A stretch of DNA of 64,000 nucleotides from Sphingobacteriaceae bacterium. Its GTDB lineage: Bacteria; Bacteroidota; Bacteroidia; B-17B0; Aurantibacillaceae. The notes under the pieces are model-generated. The model was given only the letters and a program-made list of their open reading frames with translations, was not told the DNA's origin and made no database searches. Where the stretch lies: positions 35,533 through 99,532 of the forward strand of contig JADJMM010000018.1 of assembly GCA_016709575.1 (NCBI GenBank), given 5' to 3'. How positions within the stretch are numbered: position 1 is the first letter of the stretch; the number at the start of each line of letters is the position of its first letter. A program made the translations under genes and the position numbers. Positions 25,515 to 35,136 of the stretch are shown here, one piece after another.

Positions 25515-27860
25515 ATGTGGAGAAAATTTTCAGGACTATTATTAAGAAATAAACTGGTATTTACTTTAACAGTGGTATTGGCTACTGTATACATCGGTTA
25601 CCAAGCCTCTAAAATGGAGTTATCGTACGAGTTCGCGAAAATCCTTCCTGAAAATGATCCTACTTTTATTGAGTATCAAAATTTTAAAAAACAATTTGGT
25701 GAAGATGGTAATGTAATGGTTTTAGGTTTTGAGGATAAAAACTTTTTTACTCTCAATAAGTTTAATGACTGGTATCATTTAAGTAAAGCTATAAAAATTA
25801 TTAATGGAATTAAAGAAGTGTTATCGGTTCCAACAGCCTATAAACTTAAACTGAATGATAGTCTCTCGAAATTTGAATTTGTTCCTTTAATTACAAAAAT
25901 CCCAAGAACACAATTGGATGTGGATAGTATTAAGATGGAAGTTGAGAAACTGAAATTTTATGAAGGCATCATCTACAATAAAGAAACAGGCGCTACTTTA
26001 ATGGCCATTACTTTTAATAATACATCTCTAAATTCAAAACGCCGATTAGACATAGTTAAAGAGATTAAAACGCTAACCGAATCATTTGGCGAGAAACATA
26101 ATTTGCAACTGCATTATTCCGGTATGCCGTACATCCGTTCGCAGATGATGGAGAAAATTTCTCACGAAATGACTTTGTTTTTAGTGTTGGCAATTTTAAT
26201 CACAGGATTAATTCTATGGTTATTTTTCCGTTCGGGTATAACTGTATTTTTTAGTTTACTTATTGTAGCAATAGGAGTGGTTTGGTCGGTTGGAATTTTA
26301 GAATTGTACGGTTATAAAATTACAGTTCTTACAGGATTACTTGCACCTTTAATAATGGTGATTGGTGTTCCCAATTGTATTTTCCTAATTAATAAATATC
26401 AGGGTGAATTTATTTTGCACGGCAATAAAATAAAAGCATTGTCTAGAATGATTGAGACTATTGGTGTGACTTTATTTTTAGCCAATGTTACCACAGCTAT
26501 CGGTTTTGGTGTTCTATACTTTACAAAGAGTTCGATGTTGGTTGAATTTGGAGTTGTAGCTGCAATTGGCGTAATGGTAACTTATTTTATTACGCTTGTT
26601 TTAGTGCCTGTGATGTTGTACTTATTACCGGAGCCAAAAGCAAAACACACAAAGCACTTAGAAGGAAAACGCATTACTAAAATATTATCGGTAATTGATA
26701 ATTTGGTTCAAACGCGTAGAAAAGCAATTTACATCACAACTATAATAGTTACCGCGCTTGGTGTTATTGGTATGTTTAAGATTAGTTTTATTGGTTATGT
26801 AGTGGATGATTTACCTAAAAAAGATCCTGTATACACCGATTTACACTTTTTCGAAAGTGCCTTTAAAGGAGTTCTACCATTTGAGATTTCTATTGATACC
26901 AAAAAAGAAAATGGTGTATTTGCCCAAAGCGCGAAGGTTCTTTACAAAATGAAAGCACTACAAGGGATATTTGCGGGATATAAAGAATTTTCAAAACCTG
27001 TTTCTGTTGTTGAGGCTATTAAGTTTTCGTATCAATCTTATAAAGGTGGCGACCCAAAATATTACCGTTTGCCTTCTATTGATGATTTAAAAACATTATC
27101 GGATTATTCAGGTACTTTAAGCGGACAAAACAATAAGCTGAAATTATTTATTGATAGCGCTAAAAGTATTACCCGTATCAGTTTTCAAATGGCGGATATT
27201 GGTTCTAAACGTATAAAAGAATTAGTAGCTGAAATCCGACCAAAAGTAGATTCTATTTTTAATCCGAAAGAATACGAAGTACACATGACAGGGCATAGTC
27301 TGGTGTTTTTAAAGAGCAACGATTATCTCTTATACAATTTAATGGAGAGTTTAATTATTGAAATATTATTAATTGCTATTGTTGGAATGGCTCTGTTCCG
27401 TTCGGTACGAATAATTATTCTTTCAAAGTTACCTTGTTTAATTCCGTTAATTATTACAGCGGGGGTAATGGGATTCCTTGATATTCGTTTTAAACCATCT
27501 ACCATTTTAATCTTTAGTATAGCATTTGGTATATCATCCGACGGTACGATCTACTTCTTGACTAAGTATAGGCAAGAATTAAGAAAGAAGGGTGGAGACG
27601 CCTTTAAAGCAATTAGTGAAGCGATAAAAGATACGGGATTAAGTATGGTTTATACTTCGATAATTTTATTTTTCGGATTTTCTATTTTCTCAGTATCAAG
27701 TTTTGGCGGAACAGCTGCTTTAGGAGTTTTAATCTCTTTAACTTTAATTATGTCGCTAATTACAAACTTGGTTTTATTACCTGCCATATTGCTTTCTATT
27801 GCTAATAAACAGCATAATAAAGAAATCATGAAGCAATCGATAATTGAAGTTGAAGAATAA
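25515..27860 (+). CDS. RND/MMPL-type exporter
   Basis: About 781 aa with 12 spans in the RND layout: one N-terminal span (residues ~14-32), a large periplasmic loop (~40-210), five spans (~215-375), a second N-terminal span (~408-428), another loop, and five more spans (~600-765). MMPL landmarks are GLLAPLIMVIGVPNCIFLINKY and SIAFGISSDGTIYFLTKYRQ, the latter carrying the proton-relay Asp. This clade includes hopanoid (HpnN-like) and lipid exporters. No adaptor or TolC gene is directly linked. ATG 25515 (MWRKFSG) is preferred over an upstream TTG. Confidence 0.88.
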   Translation: MWRKFSGLLLRNKLVFTLTVVLATVYIGYQASKMELSYEFAKILPENDPTFIEYQNFKKQFGEDGNVMVLGFEDKNFFTLNKFNDWYHLSKAIKIINGIKEVLSVPTAYKLKLNDSLSKFEFVPLITKIPRTQLDVDSIKMEVEKLKFYEGIIYNKETGATLMAITFNNTSLNSKRRLDIVKEIKTLTESFGEKHNLQLHYSGMPYIRSQMMEKISHEMTLFLVLAILITGLILWLFFRSGITVFFSLLIVAIGVVWSVGILELYGYKITVLTGLLAPLIMVIGVPNCIFLINKYQGEFILHGNKIKALSRMIETIGVTLFLANVTTAIGFGVLYFTKSSMLVEFGVVAAIGVMVTYFITLVLVPVMLYLLPEPKAKHTKHLEGKRITKILSVIDNLVQTRRKAIYITTIIVTALGVIGMFKISFIGYVVDDLPKKDPVYTDLHFFESAFKGVLPFEISIDTKKENGVFAQSAKVLYKMKALQGIFAGYKEFSKPVSVVEAIKFSYQSYKGGDPKYYRLPSIDDLKTLSDYSGTLSGQNNKLKLFIDSAKSITRISFQMADIGSKRIKELVAEIRPKVDSIFNPKEYEVHMTGHSLVFLKSNDYLLYNLMESLIIEILLIAIVGMALFRSVRIIILSKLPCLIPLIITAGVMGFLDIRFKPSTILIFSIAFGISSDGTIYFLTKYRQELRKKGGDAFKAISEAIKDTGLSMVYTSIILFFGFSIFSVSSFGGTAALGVLISLTLIMSLITNLVLLPAILLSIANKQHNKEIMKQSIIEVEE

Positions 27861-27862
27861 TC

Positions 27863-28233
27863 CTACTTCATCTTAATCTTAATCTTTGCCAAATTCTCTT
27901 TTACCCTAAATTTTACAATTTGAGTAATAAGCTTAAGAGGCATTGGCTCATCAAGAGGAAATTGTACCGAACCTTTTCCTTGTTTATACTTCGCTAATTC
28001 TTTTTTGAATGCAGCGTGACCTGTAGGAGTAGCGTACAATCCAATATGGCTTTTGTAGCCTGCAAAGTAAACTAAATGGCCATTTAAGGTAAACGCCGGC
28101 ATACCGTAGCTAATTGTTTCTTTTGCTTTAGGTGCAGCTTTTTAATTGTAACGCGTATTTGCTTTAGGATTTTTTGAGTAGCAAGAGGGAAGTTCTCAAT
28201 ATACTCGTTGAAGTTGGAGGGTTTAGTCTTCAT
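27863..28233 (-). CDS. DUF1801 (YdhG/iron-chaperone-like) domain protein (one frameshift)
   Basis: About 123 aa once one base is restored. The start at 28233 gives MKTKPSNFNEYIENFPLATQ. The frame then breaks near 28145 in an A5 run on the minus strand; one more A yields KKAAPKAKETISYGMPAFTLNG, after which the intact frame runs to the stop. YGMPAF, HLVYFAGYKSHIGLYAT and LDEPMPLKLITQIVKFR are the DUF1801 hallmarks (frataxin-like fold). Function in iron handling is only proposed for relatives. Confidence 0.8.
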
Positions 28234-28300
28234 TTCTAATGTTTTAAACTATAAATATATTCTAAAAATATTATATTTGATTAATAATCATAACTGATTC

Positions 28301-28972
28301 ATGAAAAAATTAAAGGATTATATAGGGCAAACTAAAGAAGAGTTAGAAGAAAAAAGAACTACCAGAAAAGCAATTATAGTTGTAGTTCTTTGTCTTGCAA
28401 TAGCGGTTCCTTTATTTTTCTTTGCAAGAGAGTATTTTGCAAAGGAAAGTCTAATAAGCAGAGCCCATATTACACTTAATAGCAAAGAACGCATTCTTAT
28501 ATTTTCAGAAAAATCTTCCTCTACCAGAACCAAGGATCATTTTGGTGAACGACAAAGCAGCAATTTGCACTATGGTTATTATTTAGAATTAGTGGATAGC
28601 CTTACAAAAACGTCTCTATCCAAACTAAAATTTTCATCACCTGTTTCAACTATACAAGCCACTCCTGAAATGATTATAAATGCCAATAACGATGTTTGGT
28701 TGGTATCAATTACACATAGCAACCGGAGGGATGAACCTGGTTTTATTTTAAAATTTTTGGTAGTAGGTGATACGATAATAGATACTGGTTTTAAACTGGA
28801 TGAAAAGTATTGGATTACTGATATACGTGATAATAGAGTTTTTTTAGGTGAAGGTTCAGGGGTTGACCGTATGGCACATTATGATCCTATTTACGGTAAC
28901 GTTTACTTGGACTTGGAAACAGGTAGGATAGAAGATAACCGGCGAACGAACGAAGAGCTAAGTAAACACTAA
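28301..28972 (+). CDS. Hypothetical single-span membrane protein
   Basis: 223 aa. A charged N-terminus with a heptad-like EELEEKR segment, one span at residues ~24-43, then an extracytoplasmic beta-rich domain (GYYLELVDSLTKTSL, GFILKFLVVGDTIIDTG, YWITDIRDNRVFLGEGSG) that reads like part of a beta-propeller. Four bases overlap the end of the convergent gene. No family recognised. Confidence 0.7.
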   Translation: MKKLKDYIGQTKEELEEKRTTRKAIIVVVLCLAIAVPLFFFAREYFAKESLISRAHITLNSKERILIFSEKSSSTRTKDHFGERQSSNLHYGYYLELVDSLTKTSLSKLKFSSPVSTIQATPEMIINANNDVWLVSITHSNRRDEPGFILKFLVVGDTIIDTGFKLDEKYWITDIRDNRVFLGEGSGVDRMAHYDPIYGNVYLDLETGRIEDNRRTNEELSKH

Positions 28973-29682
28973 TTGTTTGTGTTTCTTAGTTGTCTAATTG
29001 AAACTAAGTGACCGAATAAAACTATTGGTACAATAAATGTAGGCAGCCAAACGAAAGGGAAATTTAAAACTGCAATATTTGGTTGGTCAAATGCAAATTG
29101 TTGAAATGGAAAAGGGGAAGCTAAAACAGCATTCACAACAATATTAAGTAGCAAGCCCAAACAAATAAAATTCCAAATTAAAATCAGAGTCTTGTTTATT
29201 TTTCCTTTAATAAATCCAAAATAAACAATAAACGGTGCGCTTATCCCTGCTGCTATATCAAAATTCCTGCCTTCAAACGTCATTAGTTCCGGTACAGCTT
29301 TGTTTACAAAAAGCCAGAACAATACTATTTCAACAGGAATTCTTACGGTGTGAATATAAGTAATGCTTGCTAAAGGTAAACTATCAATAAATTCTCTTCC
29401 TTTTTTTGTAGTGAACAAGAAAATAATGGAGAGCATAATTGGAAAAATTCCAAATGCTACGATTTTTGGTGGAATAGAATCCGTGTTTGAATTATAAATA
29501 GTGGTCAAAGATAATGAGGCTTGTATAGTTAACCAAACAATTCCACCAATTAAAATTTTAGTCGCTAAACTTTTTGTTTTTTCTGAAGGAGAATTTTTTA
29601 CTGACCAATAAAATAAGACGAGTGTTGTAAATGCAGTTAAACCAAAGACGATTGAAATATATGTTGGCAAATTCTCAATCAT
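28969..29682 (-). CDS. Hypothetical seven-span membrane protein
   Basis: 237 aa with about seven hydrophobic segments (residues ~8-28, 42-62, 72-92, 100-135, 145-160, 165-185, 208-230). No catalytic motif seen. Polar kinks such as WLTIQASLSLTTIYN occur within spans. It lies 13 nt downstream of a TonB-domain protein gene on the same strand. Function unknown. Confidence 0.7.
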   Translation of the reverse strand: MIENLPTYISIVFGLTAFTTLVLFYWSVKNSPSEKTKSLATKILIGGIVWLTIQASLSLTTIYNSNTDSIPPKIVAFGIFPIMLSIIFLFTTKKGREFIDSLPLASITYIHTVRIPVEIVLFWLFVNKAVPELMTFEGRNFDIAAGISAPFIVYFGFIKGKINKTLILIWNFICLGLLLNIVVNAVLASPFPFQQFAFDQPNIAVLNFPFVWLPTFIVPIVLFGHLVSIRQLRNTNN

Positions 29683-29695
29683 TCTTTAAAGTGAT

Positions 29696-30094
29696 TTAAT
29701 TAATCTCTACGGGCAGAAATAAATCACAGATAATTGGACTACCGGATTTATCAGTGGCAGGATTGAATTTTGGCAATTTGTTTATGACTTCAATAACGGC
29801 TTTGTCGCAATTTTTGTTTATGCCTTTTATAATTACCGGATTGGTTACTTGTCCGTCAGGCTGAACTGTAAATCGAGTGTAAATTTTACCGGGAGTAGCG
29901 TCCTTTGGTTTTTGAAGATTAGCATAAACAAATTCTTTTAGTTTTTGTTGCCCACCAGGAAATTCAGGAAACTTCTTTACATCTTTAATAGAGTGGGGTG
30001 CATCAGTAATTTTCTTTGTCGAGTCAGATTTAGTTTGACTAAATGCACAAACCGAGAAGAAAAAAGTAAATATGAATAGAAATCTTGTCTTCAT
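29696..30094 (-). CDS. Periplasmic TonB C-terminal domain protein
   Basis: 132 aa. Signal peptide residues ~1-19 (FFSVCAFSQ). The C-terminal ~90 residues are a TonB-like domain: PEFPGGQQKLKEFVYANLQKP, GKIYTRFTVQPDGQVTNPVIIKG and CDKAVIEVINKLPKFNPA. It has a cleavable signal rather than the inner-membrane anchor and Pro-rich linker of true TonB, so it is unlikely to energise receptors and more probably works in the envelope in a way not yet known. Confidence 0.82.
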   Translation of the reverse strand: MKTRFLFIFTFFFSVCAFSQTKSDSTKKITDAPHSIKDVKKFPEFPGGQQKLKEFVYANLQKPKDATPGKIYTRFTVQPDGQVTNPVIIKGINKNCDKAVIEVINKLPKFNPATDKSGSPIICDLFLPVEIN

Positions 30095-30259
30095 TACCCT
30101 AAATATACAATATATTTTTCAAGTTGAAACGTTGTGAGAGGGAATTTACCAGCGAAAGAAGTTTAATAACCTACCATTGATTTGTTTTTGTAGATGAATT
30201 TTAATAGGTTAAATAGTGTAAAGATTTTATTTAAGTGAATTTCGTATCCTATTGCAAAC

Positions 30260-30385
30260 TAACTTTGTAGTCTAAATTTTATTCTCATGCAAAAATTGAT
30301 TAAAAAAGTAATTTGTCCAGCCATATTGTTTATTGGCAAGCAAAGAAAAAATATTAAAAGTTTCAGTACCGGAGCTGTTAAATGA
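30260..30385 (+). CDS. Candidate small ORF (32 aa) with its own -7 promoter box
   Basis: TAACTTTG at 30260-30267 is a perfect TAnnTTTG box. An ATG at 30287 opens 32 codons (MQKLIKKVICPAILFIGKQR at the start) to TGA at 30385. The peptide is basic with one hydrophobic patch. Only this stands out in the ~370-nt gap between the TonB-domain gene and the Gre-like gene. It may be a real peptide, the 5' end of a decayed gene, or chance. Confidence 0.25.
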
Positions 30386-30463
30386 TTGTTTTGAGATCTA
30401 GCAAAATTTTTAATAATCGAGATTTGTCTATAAATGCACCCCTTATTTTGCTAAGTAGCTTAT

Positions 30464-30826
30464 TTAATTATTGGTGACTTTAAGTATTTTAAAATGTTTT
30501 TTTAAGCCCGGCATATTAACTTCAACAATATCATTTTCTTTATAGCCAATTAATGCCATACTAATTGGTGAAAAAACTGATATATATTTTTGTTTTATAT
30601 TTTCCTTCTTCGGTAATACAATACGGATTTTAATTATTTTTTTAAGTAAGGAGTGCCAAATTTCTACAATGGAATTAAGCCGTACAGTTTTATCTGACAC
30701 ATCTTTTTCTTTTACCAATTTAAATTTTTTCAGGAGTCCGCGTAAAAAATTACTCTCTTTGCTTTTTTGTTCAACCAGTACTTTGCTTATTGCATTGAAA
30801 TCATTTTCCGAGATTATTGGTTCCAT
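30464..30826 (-). CDS. GreA/GreB C-terminal domain protein (Rnk-like)
   Basis: 120 aa from the ATG at 30826 (MEPIISENDFNAIS). The C-terminal half is the FKBP-like GreA/GreB domain: VFSPISMALIGYKENDIVEVNMPG followed by KKHFKILKV. The N-terminus is short and lacks the long acidic-tipped coiled coil of GreA, as in Rnk (regulator of nucleoside diphosphate kinase). It probably binds RNA polymerase without stimulating cleavage. A longer ORF from 30859 is less likely. Confidence 0.75.
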   Translation of the reverse strand: MEPIISENDFNAISKVLVEQKSKESNFLRGLLKKFKLVKEKDVSDKTVRLNSIVEIWHSLLKKIIKIRIVLPKKENIKQKYISVFSPISMALIGYKENDIVEVNMPGLKKHFKILKVTNN

Positions 30827-30962
30827 AGTATTTGTTTTTAGAGCGTGTTTTACAAACATAATACGTTTTAAGTAGGATTTATTAAACTAAAAGTTAAAAA
30901 TCCTAAACTAGAGGCTTTGGCTCATAAGTATTAACTATGTTTGTTAAATAAATTAACAGATT

Positions 30963-31661
30963 ATGTTTGTCGAAATAATTGTTCCCTTATTATCTCTAAT
31001 TGCTTTAGAAGTCATTTTGGGAATCGACAACATTATTTTTATTTCTATCCTTGCGGCTAAATTACCGGAGGAGAAACGTGATAAATTACGTTATTGGGGA
31101 ATTGCTTTAGCCATGTTAATCCGATTGGCTTTATTAGGTTTTATTTCGTGGATTTTGAAGTTAGACAGCACTTTGTTTAGTTTGTTTGATATCGATTTTT
31201 CGGGAAAAGGAATAATTCTTATTGTGGGTGGTATATTTCTTCTTTACAAAAGTACCAGTGAAATTTTTCTTAACACCGAGAAAAAAGAGGCAATATCCGA
31301 TGTTTCGAGAAAAACAGGAAGCTTTAAAAAACTTTTAACTGAAATCATTGTCTTAGATTTAGTTTTTTCTATTGATTCTATTATAACAGCAGTTGGTATG
31401 GTACAGCAATTATGGATTATGTACGTGTCGGTTATTTTGGCTGTGCTTATCATGTTATTAGCGTCGAAACCAATCAGCAAGTTTATTACAAAGCACCCAT
31501 CGTTTAAAATTCTGGCACTTTGTTTTTTAATGATGATTGGACTTTCTCTTATAGCTGAGGGATTTCATGTCGTTATTCCTAAAGGTTATATCTATTTCTC
31601 AATGGCATTCGCCTTTTTGGTAGATATCATCCAAATGAAAAAACTCGGAAAGAATGTGTAA
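30963..31661 (+). CDS. TerC family integral membrane protein
   Basis: 232 aa with seven to eight spans. TerC signatures are LIALEVILGIDNIIFISILA (acidic residue in span 1), IALAMLIRLALLG, GGIFLLYKSTSEI and EIIVLDLVFSIDSIITAVGM in the second half. TerC relatives export Mn(2+) or confer tellurite resistance; the Asp residues in spans 1 and 5 fit a cation exporter. No yybP-ykoY Mn riboswitch is evident in the 100-nt leader. Confidence 0.9.
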   Translation: MFVEIIVPLLSLIALEVILGIDNIIFISILAAKLPEEKRDKLRYWGIALAMLIRLALLGFISWILKLDSTLFSLFDIDFSGKGIILIVGGIFLLYKSTSEIFLNTEKKEAISDVSRKTGSFKKLLTEIIVLDLVFSIDSIITAVGMVQQLWIMYVSVILAVLIMLLASKPISKFITKHPSFKILALCFLMMIGLSLIAEGFHVVIPKGYIYFSMAFAFLVDIIQMKKLGKNV

Positions 31662-31668
31662 GTTTTAA

Positions 31669-34170
31669 CTAATCGGTTAAAACTAATTTTGTGTTCTTAG
31701 TTTCACCAGTCGTATTCACTGTTAGAAAATAGATTCCGGCACTTTTAGGTCTTGCCAAATTTATTTCGTTAATGCCAATCGCTAAATTAATATGTTGAGA
31801 ACTCACCAATTCTCCAATCGAATTAGTAATTTTTATGGTAGCATTTTCATTTGCTCTTGAAACCACTTTCAATACAACATTATCACTTTGTAATGAAGGA
31901 TTTGGATAAACAAATAATTCAATTTTACTTTGTTCGTGTTTCTTTATATTCGCAAATGTGGTTGGTAAAGCTTTCACTTTCCAATAACCCCTTCCATAAG
32001 TTCCAACTCGAATAGTACTATCAGGTTTGTAATAATGAATGTCTTCAACTACAACATAAGGTAGACTACTATTGTTAAAGTCTGACCAAGTTGTGCCGCC
32101 ATTTTGTGTAACCCAAACGCCTAAATCTGTTCCAACATAAATAATCTGACTATCAAACGGATCAACCACTAAACAATTCACAGGAACCTTTGGAAGATTG
32201 GCCGTAATGTCTGTCCAATTATTACCGGCGTTAATTGACTTTAAAACTCTGCTGTTAGTGTAAGTGCCAATAGTTGCATAAACTATATTTATTTGCGACG
32301 GATCTGTTGCTAAATTAGTAATGGTTGCGCCAGGTGAAGCACTTAATGCTGTCCAACTATTTGCTCCATCTCCTGAACGGTAAACCAGACTTGCATTACG
32401 TTGTGAAGCATAAACTATATTAGGATTTATTTTGTCAAAAGCATAAGCGCCTACATCTCCAGCAGTATGGCTAACGGTCCAAGAAGTACCACCGTTAACT
32501 GTTTTATACATATTGAAATAATCTGAAGTTAAAAGAGTTTGCGGATTACTTGGATGCATAGTGATGGGCATTCTCCATTGGTCAGCCGAACTGGTTCCTG
32601 AATTTATAAACGCCCAATTTAATCCTCCATTTACAGTTTTAATGCGGTTGTAAGTCATAAATCCATGTGCATACCAAATATTGGCGTTTGTATAGTCAAT
32701 TGCGCAACCAAACGCATCACCGTTAAAAGTGTTGGTCCATGAAGTTAAACTTTGAGGCATTGTACTTGTAAAAAAACCAACATCTTGTGTGCCGCCAATC
32801 ACTAGATTAGGATTGGTTTCTGCAAACGCTACTTTATAAAATTGATGAGTAATTAATCCATCACTTAAGGATGTCCAATTTCCACCTCCGTCTTTCGTGT
32901 AATTTATACCGCCATCGTTACAATCAAAAAGATGTCCCGATAAGGGATGATATAATGTTTGATGATGATCAGCGTGAATGGCAGCGGTTCCGGTAGCTGT
33001 TGTATCACTCAGTTTCCAAACAGTGCCACCATTTACACTTTTCCAAAAACGAGTACCGCCGGCAAATAAAGTATTTGTGTCACCAGGCGAAACTAAGATG
33101 GTATTAGCAAACCAGCCCTGACAAATAGTTTGACTTGGTGCAGGGTAACAATGCAAATCAACATTAGTTGGAATTTGTGTCCAGCTTACACCGTAATTAA
33201 TGGATTTATAAAGCCCATGCATTGGCCCTAAACCGTTAGGCGAACTTTTTGAAATATTCGCAAATAACATATTCGTATAAACAGGATGAATAGTTAAACT
33301 GGCATAGCCAAAATCATTTGGTATTGGTAAGCCTGTTCCTGTTAATGTCCAACTTTGTCCTGCATTAAACGAACGGTAGAATCCTCCAGGAAAAGTGGAG
33401 TTGTAATAACGCGCTGCTAAATAAAGTGTATCCGGACGTTTTGGGTCAGCAATCATTCTTGCTGGCATTCTGTTCAATACATAAGAAAAACTTGTCCCAC
33501 CATCGTTTGAAAAATAAATTCCAAATGAAGTAGCAATACAAACTTTATTGGTGTCTTTCGGGCTCCAGATAATATCCATTCCTGAAAAGCCTTGACTTAA
33601 TGATGCAGTAAGTACTGTTGTTGAAAATGTTTGTCCGGCATCTTTAGAAACTAAAACACCGCAACCATAGGTAAATTCACTACCTAAAGAATAACCTTCA
33701 CCTGTTGCAATAATGATTTTGTTTGGATTTTTTGGATTGATAGCAATCGCACCAATGGCGAGTGAAGGAAGAAAATCTGTTAATGGTGTCCAGTTCTTTC
33801 CGTAGTTGATCGATTTCCAGAGTCCGCCGCCTGCAGCACCTGCGTAAATAATATTTGTATCAGTAGGGTGGAAGGCCACTGAAATAATTCGTCCGCTAAT
33901 TTTATGCGGACCAAAATTACTCCATGTATTAGCGGCGGAAGTTTTTTTAGTGTTACTGTTGTGGATTCTGTTCCATTCTTGCCAGCGTGCCCAATCGGGG
34001 TTGGTGATGCCATTTGTTTCGCGTTTGGCGGCGTATTCTTTTGAGCGCTTGTATTGTTTCAGTTCCCAGACATCGGCAGGAAGGTCAGGCTTTTCAATAT
34101 TTAAATTTATCTGAGCGAATCCACTCAAAGAATAGAAAACCAATATCGAAATTATATTTCTTAAAAACAT
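31669..34170 (-). CDS. Sortilin/BNR-repeat secreted protein with T9SS sorting domain
   Basis: 833 aa. Signal peptide ~1-19. Residues ~80-740 form one or two beta-propellers built from sortilin/VPS10-type Asp-box repeats (GLWKSINYGKNWTPL, SKDAGQTFS, FSNDGGTSFSY, TVNGGTSWT, TQNGGTTWSDF). The last ~80 residues are a type A sorting domain (VYPNPSLQSDNVVLK, SAGIYFLTVNT, NTKLVLTD), so it is exported by T9SS. Many relatives are annotated as glycosyl hydrolases, but the Asp-box fold alone does not show catalysis. Confidence 0.88.
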   Translation of the reverse strand: MFLRNIISILVFYSLSGFAQINLNIEKPDLPADVWELKQYKRSKEYAAKRETNGITNPDWARWQEWNRIHNSNTKKTSAANTWSNFGPHKISGRIISVAFHPTDTNIIYAGAAGGGLWKSINYGKNWTPLTDFLPSLAIGAIAINPKNPNKIIIATGEGYSLGSEFTYGCGVLVSKDAGQTFSTTVLTASLSQGFSGMDIIWSPKDTNKVCIATSFGIYFSNDGGTSFSYVLNRMPARMIADPKRPDTLYLAARYYNSTFPGGFYRSFNAGQSWTLTGTGLPIPNDFGYASLTIHPVYTNMLFANISKSSPNGLGPMHGLYKSINYGVSWTQIPTNVDLHCYPAPSQTICQGWFANTILVSPGDTNTLFAGGTRFWKSVNGGTVWKLSDTTATGTAAIHADHHQTLYHPLSGHLFDCNDGGINYTKDGGGNWTSLSDGLITHQFYKVAFAETNPNLVIGGTQDVGFFTSTMPQSLTSWTNTFNGDAFGCAIDYTNANIWYAHGFMTYNRIKTVNGGLNWAFINSGTSSADQWRMPITMHPSNPQTLLTSDYFNMYKTVNGGTSWTVSHTAGDVGAYAFDKINPNIVYASQRNASLVYRSGDGANSWTALSASPGATITNLATDPSQINIVYATIGTYTNSRVLKSINAGNNWTDITANLPKVPVNCLVVDPFDSQIIYVGTDLGVWVTQNGGTTWSDFNNSSLPYVVVEDIHYYKPDSTIRVGTYGRGYWKVKALPTTFANIKKHEQSKIELFVYPNPSLQSDNVVLKVVSRANENATIKITNSIGELVSSQHINLAIGINEINLARPKSAGIYFLTVNTTGETKNTKLVLTD

Positions 34171-34300
34171 GAAAACGCTTTAAACAAATATAATGAAAAA
34201 AGGGAGTTTTGCAAGGGAAGATTTAACAGTCTAAAATAATTAAGTGTGAATTATGTAAAGGATTCTATGAATTTTGCAATAACGCCCTAAATAAGCCCTG

Positions 34301-34308
34301 TAACTTTG
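34301..34308 (+). promoter_or_regulatory. -7 promoter box of the small lipoprotein gene
   Basis: TAACTTTG is a perfect TAnnTTTG box about 40 nt upstream of the lipoprotein ATG. A TTTG lies at 34273-34276, further away than usual for a -33 box. The leader between box and ATG is AC-rich with a repeated AAAAAC motif next to the start. Confidence 0.4.
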
Positions 34309-34349
34309 AACAAATTATTAATTAAACTAAAAACAAAAACAAAAACAAA

Positions 34350-34589
34350 ATGAAAAAAGTACTATTTATAGTAACAGTGGGTTTAGCATGTAGCTTTGCT
34401 TCTTGTAAAAAAGACAGAACATGTACTTGTACATATAGTAATGCCGGTTCATCAAATACCGATACTCAAATCACTACTTATACAAAAGTGACTAAAAAGG
34501 CGGCTAATTATAATTGTACTTCAGGTACCACATACGATCACTCTTATCCTTCAAATATTCAAACTAGAAATTGTGAATTGTCAAAATAA
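34350..34589 (+). CDS. Small Cys-rich lipoprotein
   Basis: 79 aa. The N-terminus MKKVLFIVTVGLACSFASC carries lipobox FASC, with KKDRTCTCTYSNAG after it. The mature part has four further Cys and many Thr/Tyr/Asn, so it is a small lipid-anchored, probably disulphide-bonded envelope protein. The short CxCxY motif after the lipobox recurs in Bacteroidota lipoproteins of unknown function. It has its own -7 box and terminator. Confidence 0.75.
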   Translation: MKKVLFIVTVGLACSFASCKKDRTCTCTYSNAGSSNTDTQITTYTKVTKKAANYNCTSGTTYDHSYPSNIQTRNCELSK

Positions 34590-34597
34590 TAATAGAT

Positions 34598-34635
34598 CTG
34601 AATCGAACTATTAAAGTTCGATTCAGTTTAATTTG
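34598..34635 (+). terminator. Intrinsic terminator of the small lipoprotein gene
   Basis: An 11-bp perfect stem, CTGAATCGAAC at 34598-34608 and its complement at 34616-34626, with a TATTAAA loop, is followed by a T-rich tract. It lies 9 nt after the lipoprotein stop codon. Confidence 0.85.
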
Positions 34636-34658
34636 AGTTTTTGAGAGGGGGAAATCTT

Positions 34659-35126
34659 TTATAATAAACTCATTTCTTTCAACACTACTTCCAGTCTATC
34701 AAAATTTTCTTCGTTCTTTTCAGGGACGAATTTTATTAGTTTATCGCGGGCTTCTTGGGTATCGAATACCATATTGAAAATCACTTTCGTTTTATTGCCT
34801 TCAACAGTTTCAAAGGTGGTGTACACTTGAAACCAGGGTTGGGAAATGCGGTTCCACCAAATTATATTAGGCTCTTCAATTTTTATGAATTCAACTTCAT
34901 TATTAAAATTGCCTTGTTCAGGAGCATGCATTGTAAAAACCCATTTACCACCTGGGCGTAAATCAAATTCATGAAATGTATTGGTAAAGTCTTTTGGTCC
35001 CCACCATTTTTTTAAATACTCGGGCGTGGTCCACGCTTTAAAAACTAATGTTTGATTGAAATTAAATACTCTTGTGCTTGTGATGAGGCTGTCGGGGTTG
35101 TTTAGGATTTCGGTTTGAGGTTGCAT
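34659..35126 (-). CDS. SRPBCC/AHSA1-like protein
   Basis: 155 aa from ATG 35126 (MQPQTEILN). Typical activator-of-Hsp90-homologue/SRPBCC blocks: TRVFNFNQTLVFKAWTTPEYLKKWWGPKDF, DLRPGGKWVFTMHAPEQG, FVYTTFETVEGNKTKVIF-like strands. The fold is a helix-grip pocket for hydrophobic ligands; Bacterial members are mostly uncharacterised. It is the last of three tightly packed minus-strand genes, 10 nt after its neighbour. Confidence 0.85.
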   Translation of the reverse strand: MQPQTEILNNPDSLITSTRVFNFNQTLVFKAWTTPEYLKKWWGPKDFTNTFHEFDLRPGGKWVFTMHAPEQGNFNNEVEFIKIEEPNIIWWNRISQPWFQVYTTFETVEGNKTKVIFNMVFDTQEARDKLIKFVPEKNEENFDRLEVVLKEMSLL

Positions 35127-35136
35127 TTGATTTAAA

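Noticed and set aside
30860..30962. yybP-ykoY manganese riboswitch before terC
   Set aside because: The conserved internal loops are not visible in the short AT-rich leader.
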